NCBI GenBank assembly: GCA_964529005.1
Contig: CAZGUH010000008.1
Coordinates: forward strand, 1 to 64,000
Direction: 5' to 3'
Length of the DNA: 64,000 bases
Source of the DNA: CAZGUH01 sp964529005
GTDB taxonomy: Bacteria > Actinomycetota > Acidimicrobiia > Acidimicrobiales > Ilumatobacteraceae
Every line of letters starts with the position of its first letter. Position 1 is the first letter of the stretch. Under the pieces are notes generated by a model. It was not told where the DNA came from. It made no database searches and saw only the letters and a list, made by a program, of their open reading frames with translations. The position numbers and the translations under genes are program-made. Below, piece by piece: positions 37,368-44,893 of the stretch.

Positions 37368-38126
37368 ATGGAGATCTTCGACCAGGACACGGGGCTGCCG
37401 ATTCTCGTGCGCGCGTTGCACGTGCTGGCCGGCATCACCTGGATCGGCTTGCTCTACTACTTCAACGTGGTGCAGGTGCCCGCGTTCGCCGCCTACGGCG
37501 ACGAGGCCCGTGCCCGCAACGTCTCGATCGAGAAGCTCGCTCACCGGGCGCTGTGGTGGTTCCGCTGGGCCGCGATCGGAACGCTCGTCATGGGGCTGCT
37601 GATCCTCGGGGTCACCGAGGACTACATGAAGGACTTCATGAGCGGTGACAGCCTCCAGCTCGGCCGCAACGCAGCGATCCTCGTCGGCATGCTCTTCGGC
37701 ATCACCATGGCGGCCAACGTCTGGATGATCATCTGGAAGAACCAGAAGATCGTCATCGCCAACGCTGCCAACCTCGTCGCCGGTGGCGAGGCGGATCCCG
37801 CTGCGGCGCCCGCCGGTCGCCGTGCCGGGCTCGCGAGCCGCGCGAACTTCATCCTCAGCTTCCCGATGCTGTGGTTCATGGTCGGCGCAGCGCACCTCTA
37901 CGGCGGCGTGTTCGACGTCGACTCGGCCGGCAAGGCGTGGACCTTCGTCATCATCGCAATCGTGCTCGGCGGCGCGATCGAGCTGCTGGCGCTGGGCAAG
38001 ATCGGCGGCTTCGCCCCGACCAACCAGCTGCTCTGGCCGTTCGAGAGCCACAAGAACGCGCTCATCACGGGCGGCGTCCTGTGGGCGGTGCTCTACATCC
38101 TGTCGGAGATCCTGCTCAAGTCCTGA
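37368..38126 (+). CDS. Membrane protein related to urate hydroxylase PuuD N-terminal domain
   Basis: The 252-residue product has about seven hydrophobic segments. It starts with RALHVLAGITWIGLLYYFNVVQVPAFA, a pattern shared with the PuuD membrane domain family, with conserved His and Trp that could bind haem. PuuD proper also has a cytochrome c domain, which is missing here. Function in urate use is therefore uncertain, and no purine catabolic genes are next to it. GAGAGGG lies 8 bases before the ATG. The 209-base gap to ettA holds divergent promoters that I cannot place. A strong terminator follows. Confidence 0.65.
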   Translation: MEIFDQDTGLPILVRALHVLAGITWIGLLYYFNVVQVPAFAAYGDEARARNVSIEKLAHRALWWFRWAAIGTLVMGLLILGVTEDYMKDFMSGDSLQLGRNAAILVGMLFGITMAANVWMIIWKNQKIVIANAANLVAGGEADPAAAPAGRRAGLASRANFILSFPMLWFMVGAAHLYGGVFDVDSAGKAWTFVIIAIVLGGAIELLALGKIGGFAPTNQLLWPFESHKNALITGGVLWAVLYILSEILLKS

Positions 38127-38140
38127 TCCTCCGACGCTCC

Positions 38141-38190
38141 GACGCGAGACAGCGCCGCCACCCCAGCCGGGGTGGCGGCGCTGTCGCGTC
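38141..38190. terminator. Strong bidirectional terminator hairpin
   Basis: GACGCGA(GA)CAGCGCCGCCACCCC pairs with GGGGTGGCGGCGCTGTCGCGTC: 22 base pairs with a 2-base bulge and a 4-base loop (AGCC). It lies between the stops of two convergent genes. Confidence 0.85.
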
Positions 38191-38207
38191 TGCGGGACGT
38201 CGGCGAG

Positions 38208-38615
38208 TCAGCTGACGGTGAGCGTGGCCTTCATGTTCGTGTGGCCGGGGATCGTGCAGATCAGCTCGTAGGTTCCGGCGTCGAGCGTCACGGTCTCCGA
38301 GGCGGTGTCGCCGGGGCTGACGACCTCGAGCACCTTCGGCAGCTGCTGTCCCTCGGAGTCGACGATCGCCAGGGTGTGCTTCGAGCTCGGGTCGCTCTGC
38401 TTCAACTCGACCACGATCTCGCCGGCTGGAGCGGTGTACGCGCTCTTCGCCCACTGGATCGTGGGAACGGCCTCGACGACGAGATCGGCTTCCGAGGGGG
38501 TGGTGCCGCCGCTCGCAGTGGAGTCGGCCGCGTCGTCGTCATCGCCGCCGCATGCCGCCAGGCCACTCACGGCCACGACGACAGCCGCAGCCGTCTTCAT
38601 CCAACGGTGGGTCAT
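38208..38615 (-). CDS. Plastocyanin-like cupredoxin lipoprotein
   Basis: This 135-residue lipoprotein should carry one type 1 copper for extracytoplasmic electron transfer. A signal peptide ends in the lipobox LAAC (about 19-22), followed by an acidic Asp/Ser-rich linker. The copper ligands are visible: His in SSKHTLAIV, then Cys, His and Met in ICTIPGHTNMKAT. It has a well-formed promoter (TTGAAT, 18 bases, CATAAT) whose start point falls on the ATG. Its electron partners are not in the window. Confidence 0.9.
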   Translation of the reverse strand: MTHRWMKTAAAVVVAVSGLAACGGDDDDAADSTASGGTTPSEADLVVEAVPTIQWAKSAYTAPAGEIVVELKQSDPSSKHTLAIVDSEGQQLPKVLEVVSPGDTASETVTLDAGTYELICTIPGHTNMKATLTVS

Positions 38616-38622
38616 GCCCGCT

Positions 38623-38652
38623 ATTATGCAAGTCCTTCCTTGTGAAATTCAA
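38623..38652 (-). promoter_or_regulatory. Sigma-70-type promoter, leaderless, for the cupredoxin gene
   Basis: On the minus strand, -35 TTGAAT (38652-38647), an 18-base spacer and -10 CATAAT (38628-38623). The expected start of transcription is 7-8 bases later, at the A of the ATG at 38615. It is the clearest two-box promoter in the window. Confidence 0.65.
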
Positions 38653-38682
38653 CCTGCTCCGGTGCTGGTGACGACGTGCCGA

Positions 38683-38688
38683 TACCAT
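38683..38688 (+). promoter_or_regulatory. -10 box for kgd
   Basis: TACCAT lies 8 bases before ATG 38697 and 5 before an in-frame GTG at 38694, predicting a leaderless mRNA. Confidence 0.4.
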
Positions 38689-38696
38689 CGATCGTG

Positions 38697-41600
38697 ATGG
38701 CACCAGGAGACGGTTCGACGGTAGAGCCCCGGCAATTCGGGGCGAACTCATGGCTCGTCGAGGAGATGTACGAGCGCTTCCGTGAGGACCCCGCCTCCGT
38801 GAACGATGCATGGCGCGAGTTCTTCTCCGACTTCCAGAGCGAAGCGCCGCCCAGCGTCGACCACGGCGCCGGCAATGTGCAGCCGGTCGACACGGTCGAA
38901 GCGCCCGCCGTCGCGCCCGTCGCCGCGGCCGTGGCCGCCCCCGCCCCGGCCGCGCAAGCGCCGGCGGAGACCGCGCCGCGCCCAGCTGCCATCGACACCA
39001 CCGCTTCGGTCGACGAGCCGGGCGCGCCGATCCGGGGGGCCGGGGCCGCGATCGCGGCGAACATGGAGCGCAGCCTCGCCGTCCCGACGGCGACCAGCTT
39101 CCGTGACGTCCCCGCCAAGCTGCTCGAGATCAACCGCAAGGTGATCAACGGGTATCGCAGCCGTTCCGGGCAAGGCAAGGTCAGCTTCACGCACCTCATC
39201 GGTTACGCCATCGTCCGCGCCATCGCCGATGCCGTCCCGGCGATGAACAACACGTTCGTCACGGGCAGCGACGGCAAGCCCCGCCTCGTCACCAACCCAC
39301 ACGTCAACATGGGCCTGGCGGTCGACGTCGACAAGGGCGACGGTCATCGCACCCTCGTCGTGCCCGTGTTGCGCGACGCGGACACGCTCGGCTTCGCCGA
39401 GTTCCTCGCCACGTACGAGGAGCTCATCCGCAGGGTGAAGGCCAACAAGCTGACTGTCGCCGACTTCCAAGGCGCGACGATCACGCTCACCAACCCGGGG
39501 ACGATCGGGACCGTCCAGAGCGTGCCGCGCCTCATGCCGGGCCAGGGTGTCATCGTCGGCGTCGGCAGCATCGACTATCCGGCCGAGTTCCAGGGCGCCG
39601 ACGAGCGCACGCTCGGATCGCTCGGCGTCAGCAAGGTCGTCACCGTCACCAGCACGTACGACCACCGCATCATCCAGGGCGCCGAGAGCGGCCTGTTCCT
39701 GAAGCGCGTGCACGAGCTCTTGCTCGGCGGGCACGGCTTCTACGAGTCGGTGTTCAGCAGCCTCGGCGTGCCGTACGCAGCGGTGCAGTGGCGGCAGGAC
39801 TCCTCCGCGTTCAACAGCGAGGACGCCATGCTGCACAAGCAGATGCAGGTGGCCACGCTGATCCGCGTCCACCGCGTGCGCGGGCATCTGATCGCCGATC
39901 TCGATCCGTTGCGGTGGAAGAAGCCGGTGATGCCCAAGGAGCTCGACCCGGCCACCTACGGGTTGACGATCTGGGACCTCGACCGCGAGTTCCTCACCGG
40001 CGGCGTCGGCGGCGTCGACAAGATGCGGCTGGAGAACCTGCTCGGTGTGTTGCGCGACGCGTACTGCCGGACGCTCGGTGTCGAGTACATGCACATCCAG
40101 GACACGGAAGAGCAGCGCTGGATCCAGAGCCAGATCGAAGGCGTGCGCTTCTCGCTGTCGAAGGACGAGAAGTACCGCGTCCTCGAGCGCCTCAACGCCG
40201 CGGAGGCGTTCGAGAAGTTCCTCGCCACGAAGTACGTCGGCACGAAGCGCTTCGGCCTCGAAGGCGCCGAGTCGGCGATCGCGATCCTCGATCAGGTGCT
40301 CAGCGCGGCGGCCGACGACGGCCTCGACTCGGCGGTGATCGGGATGGCCCACCGTGGCCGGCTCAACGTGCTGGCCAACATCGTCGGCAAGAGCTACGAC
40401 CAGATCTTCCGCGAGTTCGAAGGCCACGTCGACCCGGCGTCGGTGCAAGGCAGCGGCGACGTCAAGTACCACCTCGGCGCGCACGGCAAGTACGAGAGCC
40501 CGAACGGCCGCGACATCAAGGTCGAGCTCGCCGCCAACCCGAGCCACCTCGAGACGGTCGACCCCATCGTGCTCGGCATCGTGCGAGCGATCCAGGACCA
40601 GATCGAGCCAGCGGGCAGCTATCCCTCGCTGCCGCTCTTGATCCACGGTGACGCGGCGTTCGCCGGCCAGGGCGTGGTGGCCGAGTGCCTGGCGATGAGC
40701 GACATCAACGGCTACCGCGTCGGCGGCACGATCCATCTCATCATCAACAACCAGATCGGCTTCACCACCTCGCCGCAGTTCGCCCGCAGCTCGCTCTACT
40801 GCAGCGACGTGGCCAAGACCGCGCAGGCGCCGATCTTCCACGTCAACGGCGACGATCCGGAGGCCTGCGTCCACGCCGCCCGGCTGGCCTTCGCCTACCG
40901 GCAGAAGTTCCACAAGGACGTCGTCATCGACATGGTGTGCTACCGCCGCCACGGTCACAACGAGGGCGACGACCCGAGCTACACGCAGCCCTTGATGTAC
41001 AAGGCGATCGCGGAGCGTCGCAGCGTGCGCAAGCTCTACGTCGAGGCGCTCGTGAAGCGCGGCGACATCACGGTCGACGAAGCCGAGGAGGTGCTGCGCG
41101 ACTTCCAGAACAAGCTGCAGCTCGCCCTCGACGAGACCCGCGCGCACGCGCCGGAGCCGATCAAGGCGGCCCGCCCGCCCAAGCCGGTCGGCGTCCTGCC
41201 GCACATCCCCACCGGCGTCGAGCGCGAGACCCTCGATCGCATCTTCGATCAGCTCACCGCGTACCCCGAAGGGTTCACGCCGCATCCGAAGCTCGTGCGG
41301 CAGTTCGAGAACAGGGCCGCCACGTACCACCAAGCGGGGGAGGTCGAATGGGCCACGGCGGAGGCGCTCGCCATCGGTTCGCTCGTGCTCGAGGGCACGC
41401 CGGTGCGCCTCGCCGGGGAGGACTCGCGCCGCGGCACGTTCAGCCAGCGGCATGCGGCTCTCATCGACTACGAGAACGAGGTCAACTGGATCCCGCTCGG
41501 TGAGCTGCCCGGCGCCCGTGCCAAGTTCTGGGTCTACGACTCGTTGCTCAGCGAGTACGCGGCGCTCGGCTTCGAGTACGGCTACTCCCACGGCAACCGG

Positions 41601-42374
41601 CAGGCGCTGGTGATGTGGGAGGCGCAGTTCGGTGACTTCATCAACGGCGCGCAGGTGATCATCGACCAGTACATCGTCGCCGCCGAGGACAAGTGGGGGC
41701 AGTACAACAGCGTCGTCATGCTGCTGCCCCACGGGTACGAGGGGCAGGGTCCCGAGCACAGCTCGGCGCGCATCGAGCGCTTCCTCCAGCTCTGCGCCGA
41801 GGACAACATCCAGGTCTGCAACGCCACGACGGCCGCGCAGTACTTCCACCTCCTGCGCCGCCAGGCCCGCCAGGAGGTGCGACGCCCGCTGGTGATCTTC
41901 ACCCCGAAGCAGCCGCTGCGCATGAAGGAGAGCCGCTCGCGAATCGAGGAGCTCACGACCGGATCGTTCGAGGAGGTCCTCGACGACCCGTTCGCGCCGC
42001 CCGCCGCGGACGTGACCCAGCTCGTGTTCTGCAGCGGCAAGGTGGCGTGGGACGCGATGGCCGAGCGCAGCAAGCGCCAGGCGCCGACCGCGGTCATCCG
42101 CCTCGAGCAGCTGTACCCGTTCCCGCAGCAGGCGCTGCTCGACATCCTGGACAAGTACCCGAACGCGAAGCAGCTCGTCTGGCTTCAGGAGGAGCCCGAG
42201 AACATGGGTCCGTGGAACTTCGTCGAGGCGCGGGTGTGGCGCATCAAGGAGCGCGGATACGACCTGCGCCACGTCGCACGCGTCGAGAGCGGCAGCCCCG
42301 CCACCGGGTCCAAGACGATCCACGACCAAGAGCTCGCGGATCTCATGGACGAGGTGTTCAGCGCTCCGGCCTGA
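38697..42374 (+). CDS. kgd: Multifunctional 2-oxoglutarate metabolism enzyme (Kgd)
   Basis: Kgd fuses an E2 succinyltransferase-like core to the thiamine-dependent E1 of 2-oxoglutarate dehydrogenase. In mycobacteria it acts as decarboxylase, carboligase and E1 of the complex. The 1225-residue protein has the E1 N-terminal tail (ANSWLVEEMYERFREDPASV), an Ala/Pro linker, the E2 domain (about 110-340, with TYDHRIIQGAESGLFL), and the E1 core: IGMAHRGRLNVLANI, GDAAFAGQGVVAE, RRHGHNEGDDPSYTQPLMY, and the C-terminal EEPENMGPWNFVEARV. No lipoyl domain is present, as in the mycobacterial enzyme. Confidence 0.97.
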   Translation: MAPGDGSTVEPRQFGANSWLVEEMYERFREDPASVNDAWREFFSDFQSEAPPSVDHGAGNVQPVDTVEAPAVAPVAAAVAAPAPAAQAPAETAPRPAAIDTTASVDEPGAPIRGAGAAIAANMERSLAVPTATSFRDVPAKLLEINRKVINGYRSRSGQGKVSFTHLIGYAIVRAIADAVPAMNNTFVTGSDGKPRLVTNPHVNMGLAVDVDKGDGHRTLVVPVLRDADTLGFAEFLATYEELIRRVKANKLTVADFQGATITLTNPGTIGTVQSVPRLMPGQGVIVGVGSIDYPAEFQGADERTLGSLGVSKVVTVTSTYDHRIIQGAESGLFLKRVHELLLGGHGFYESVFSSLGVPYAAVQWRQDSSAFNSEDAMLHKQMQVATLIRVHRVRGHLIADLDPLRWKKPVMPKELDPATYGLTIWDLDREFLTGGVGGVDKMRLENLLGVLRDAYCRTLGVEYMHIQDTEEQRWIQSQIEGVRFSLSKDEKYRVLERLNAAEAFEKFLATKYVGTKRFGLEGAESAIAILDQVLSAAADDGLDSAVIGMAHRGRLNVLANIVGKSYDQIFREFEGHVDPASVQGSGDVKYHLGAHGKYESPNGRDIKVELAANPSHLETVDPIVLGIVRAIQDQIEPAGSYPSLPLLIHGDAAFAGQGVVAECLAMSDINGYRVGGTIHLIINNQIGFTTSPQFARSSLYCSDVAKTAQAPIFHVNGDDPEACVHAARLAFAYRQKFHKDVVIDMVCYRRHGHNEGDDPSYTQPLMYKAIAERRSVRKLYVEALVKRGDITVDEAEEVLRDFQNKLQLALDETRAHAPEPIKAARPPKPVGVLPHIPTGVERETLDRIFDQLTAYPEGFTPHPKLVRQFENRAATYHQAGEVEWATAEALAIGSLVLEGTPVRLAGEDSRRGTFSQRHAALIDYENEVNWIPLGELPGARAKFWVYDSLLSEYAALGFEYGYSHGNRQALVMWEAQFGDFINGAQVIIDQYIVAAEDKWGQYNSVVMLLPHGYEGQGPEHSSARIERFLQLCAEDNIQVCNATTAAQYFHLLRRQARQEVRRPLVIFTPKQPLRMKESRSRIEELTTGSFEEVLDDPFAPPAADVTQLVFCSGKVAWDAMAERSKRQAPTAVIRLEQLYPFPQQALLDILDKYPNAKQLVWLQEEPENMGPWNFVEARVWRIKERGYDLRHVARVESGSPATGSKTIHDQELADLMDEVFSAPA

Positions 42375-42396
42375 GGGCCGAGGCGAGCTTCGGCCC
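42375..42396 (+). terminator. Hairpin directly after kgd
   Basis: GGGCCGA pairs with TCGGCCC (7 bp, 8-base loop) immediately after the stop. No U tract, so only moderate support. Confidence 0.45.
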
Positions 42397-42501
42397 CGCC
42401 GGCGCGCGAATCGAGGAGCCCCCGAACCCCTGCCGCGCTCGGCTCCGACGCGAGCCGATGCGCGGTTCGCGGGGGTCGACCTGCTTGACTGGCCCGTCGG
42501 T

Positions 42502-44082
42502 ATGCCTCTCCACGTCGTCGTCGACGGCTCGAACATCGCGACCGAAGGCCGTTCGATGCCGAGCCTCAAGCAGCTCAACGAAGCAGTGCTGGCGTTCGTC
42601 GCCGAGCACCCGGACGCGATGATCACGGTCGTGGTCGACGCGACCTTCGGGCACCGCATCGACCCGAAGGAGGTGCCGGAGTTCGACGAGGCGGTGAACA
42701 ACAACGAGCTCGTGGCTCCGCCGGCCGGCGCCATCGGCCGCGGGGATGCGTTCGTGCTGAGCATCGCCAACAAGGTCGGCGCGGCCATCCTCTCGAACGA
42801 CTCCTACCAGGAGTTCCACGGCCAATACGAGTGGCTGTTCGAGCCCGGCCGCCTGATCGGGGGCAAGCCGGTGCCTCACGTGGGATGGGTGTTCGTCGAC
42901 CGCCTGCCCGTGCGCGGCCCGATCAGCCGCCGCAGCAGCCGCGAGGCCAAGAACAAGCGCGCCGCCACGGTGCGCACCGGGAGCACGGTGCGCACCGGGA
43001 GCAAGGAGGCCAGCGCCCCGATGCCGGTGCCGAAGGCGCCGCCCCCCGGTGTGCGGCCCTCGGGGGGCAAAGGCGCGAGCGGCGCGCCTGCCGCGGTGGA
43101 GGCTGCGCCGCCGCCTGCGGCGGCCGCGGTGGAAGCTGCGCCGCCTGCGGCGGCCGCGTCGGCCCCCAAGTCCGGCACGCCGGTCAACGACCTCCTGTCG
43201 TTCCTCAGCTTCGTCGAGCATCATCCGGTCGGGTCGTCCGTCGTCACCGTGGTCGAGAGCTACTCGTCCCACGGCGCGTACGTGCGCATCGGTGACGTGC
43301 GCGGCTACCTGCCCCTGCGGCTGATGAGCAATCCGCCGCCGCGCAGCGCCCGTGAGTTCGTGCGCATCGGCGAGTCGGTGACGCTCGTCGTGGCGAGCTT
43401 CGCTCCAGCCCGCCGCAGCATCGACATGGCGATGCCGGAGATGGCGTCGACGTTGCCGCTGCCCGAGCCGGAGAAGCCCGACACGCGGGACAAGGCCGTC
43501 ACGGCGCTCGAATCGGACACGCGGACGGCCAAGCCACCGAAGCCCGCCAAGGCGGCGAAGGCGCCGAGGACCGCGAAGCCGCAGAAGGCCGCGCAGGCCG
43601 ACACGGCCACGTCGGAGAAGGCGGCGAAGCCGGAGAAGGCGGCGAAGCCGCAGAACGCGGCGAAGCCGGAGAAGGCGGCCAAGGCGACGAAGCGGGCCAG
43701 CAAGAAGGCCGCCGCCGCGGTGACCGAGCCCGCTGCCGAGGACCCCGTCGAGCCCAAGCCCGCCGCCCGCGGCCGCAAAGCCGCGGCCTCGCGCACGCCG
43801 GAGCCGGGCGCGGGCGCACACGGCGAGGCGGTGACGGGCGCGGAGGCGGTCGTGCCGGAACCTGCCAAGCGGGGCCGGAAAGCCGCGGCCGCGCGGGCTT
43901 CGACGGCGGACGCGGCGGCGCCTGCCCCGCCCCCGGCCCCTGCCCCCGCGAAGCGAGCCCGGAAAGCGCCGGCGAAGGCAGAGGCGACGCCGCCGATCGG
44001 GCCGGACGGCGCCGCGTCGGGCGGTGACGCTGACGCCGGCGCGCCGGCGGCGCCGCCGCGCCGGCGTCGGTCCGCTGGCTGA
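42502..44082 (+). CDS. NYN/PIN ribonuclease-like domain fused to an S1 domain and a Lys/Ala tail
   Basis: Residues 1-145 look like a Zc3h12a-type NYN/PIN ribonuclease: HVVVDGSNIATEG, VVVDATFGH, IGRGDAFVLSIANK and AAILSNDSYQEF supply the acidic residues. After an Ala/Pro linker, residues 228-312 form an S1 RNA-binding domain (VVTVVESYSSHGAYVRIGDVRGYLPLRLM). The last 200 residues are a histone H1-like Lys/Ala/Pro tail (KAAKPEKAAKPQNAAKPEKAAKA and RGRKAAA repeats). Together this suggests an RNA-cutting enzyme held on RNA or the nucleoid. The target is unknown. No SD or -10 box is clear at the ATG. Confidence 0.75.
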   Translation: MPLHVVVDGSNIATEGRSMPSLKQLNEAVLAFVAEHPDAMITVVVDATFGHRIDPKEVPEFDEAVNNNELVAPPAGAIGRGDAFVLSIANKVGAAILSNDSYQEFHGQYEWLFEPGRLIGGKPVPHVGWVFVDRLPVRGPISRRSSREAKNKRAATVRTGSTVRTGSKEASAPMPVPKAPPPGVRPSGGKGASGAPAAVEAAPPPAAAAVEAAPPAAAASAPKSGTPVNDLLSFLSFVEHHPVGSSVVTVVESYSSHGAYVRIGDVRGYLPLRLMSNPPPRSAREFVRIGESVTLVVASFAPARRSIDMAMPEMASTLPLPEPEKPDTRDKAVTALESDTRTAKPPKPAKAAKAPRTAKPQKAAQADTATSEKAAKPEKAAKPQNAAKPEKAAKATKRASKKAAAAVTEPAAEDPVEPKPAARGRKAAASRTPEPGAGAHGEAVTGAEAVVPEPAKRGRKAAAARASTADAAAPAPPPAPAPAKRARKAPAKAEATPPIGPDGAASGGDADAGAPAAPPRRRRSAG

Positions 44083-44089
44083 GGTTCGG

Positions 44090-44095
44090 TACCGT
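44090..44095 (+). promoter_or_regulatory. -10 box of a leaderless promoter for xth
   Basis: TACCGT lies 6 bases before the GTG at 44102, eight bases after the preceding stop. Confidence 0.45.
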
Positions 44096-44101
44096 CAAAC
44101 C

Positions 44102-44875
44102 GTGCGCATCGCCACCTGGAACGTCAACTCGCTGAAGGCCCGCCTGCCGCGGGTCGAGGAATGGCTCGCCGATGTGCAGCCCGACGTGCTGTGCATGCAG
44201 GAGACCAAGCTGTCCGACGACGCCTGGCCGGCGTTGACGTTCGCCGCGATGGGATACGAGAGCGCGCACCATGGGCAGGGCCAGTGGAACGGCGTGGCGA
44301 TCCTGTCCAAGGTCGGCCTCGACAACGTCGTCGTCAACTTCGACGACGGGGCCGAGCCGGACGCGGAGGCGCGCGTGCTGACGGCGACGTGCGGCGGCGT
44401 GTGCGTCACCAGCGTGTACGTGCCGAACGGCCGGGCGCTCGAGCACGAGCACTACCGCTACAAGCTCGACTGGCTCGCCCGCCTGCGGCTCCACGTCGCC
44501 AAGGGGTGCACCGCCGACCAGCCGGTCGTGGTGGCGGGTGACTTCAACGTCGCGCCGGACGACCGTGACGTCTACGACCCGGCGAAGTTCGTCGGCTCGA
44601 CCCACACCAGCGCGCCCGAGCGGGAGGCGATCGACGAGCTGTGCTCGTGGGGGCTCACCGACGCCTTCCGGCACTTCTACGACGACGATCGCGTGTTCAG
44701 CTGGTGGGATTACCGCGCCGGGGACTTCCACCAGGGCCGTGGGCTGCGCATCGACCTGATCCTCGCGTCCAAGCCGGTGATGGACCGCGCCCGGTGGTGC
44801 ATCATCGATCGCAACGCTCGCAAGGGGCAGAGCCCGAGCGACCACGCGCCGGTGATCCTCGACATCGACGATTGA
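44102..44875 (+). CDS. xth: Exodeoxyribonuclease III (AP endonuclease)
   Basis: This Mg-dependent AP endonuclease acts in base excision repair. The 257-residue protein has VRIATWNVNSLKARLPRV, VLCMQETKLSDDAWP, WNGVAILSK, TSVYVPNGRA, VVAGDFNVAPDDRDVYDP, and the end SPSDHAPVILDIDD, which together include the catalytic Asn, Glu, Asp and His. The GTG start is supported by the -10 box and the conserved N terminus. It converges on the UvrD-like helicase with 18 bases between stops. Confidence 0.96.
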   Translation: MRIATWNVNSLKARLPRVEEWLADVQPDVLCMQETKLSDDAWPALTFAAMGYESAHHGQGQWNGVAILSKVGLDNVVVNFDDGAEPDAEARVLTATCGGVCVTSVYVPNGRALEHEHYRYKLDWLARLRLHVAKGCTADQPVVVAGDFNVAPDDRDVYDPAKFVGSTHTSAPEREAIDELCSWGLTDAFRHFYDDDRVFSWWDYRAGDFHQGRGLRIDLILASKPVMDRARWCIIDRNARKGQSPSDHAPVILDIDD

Positions 44876-44893
44876 CGGACCTGCGCGCGACGG

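Noticed and set aside
38748..42788. A 1346-codon open frame on the minus strand opposite kgd
   Set aside because: It is the antisense shadow of kgd caused by the high GC third positions. Its protein is Arg/Asp/Leu-rich with no domain, and kgd motifs are continuous on the plus strand.
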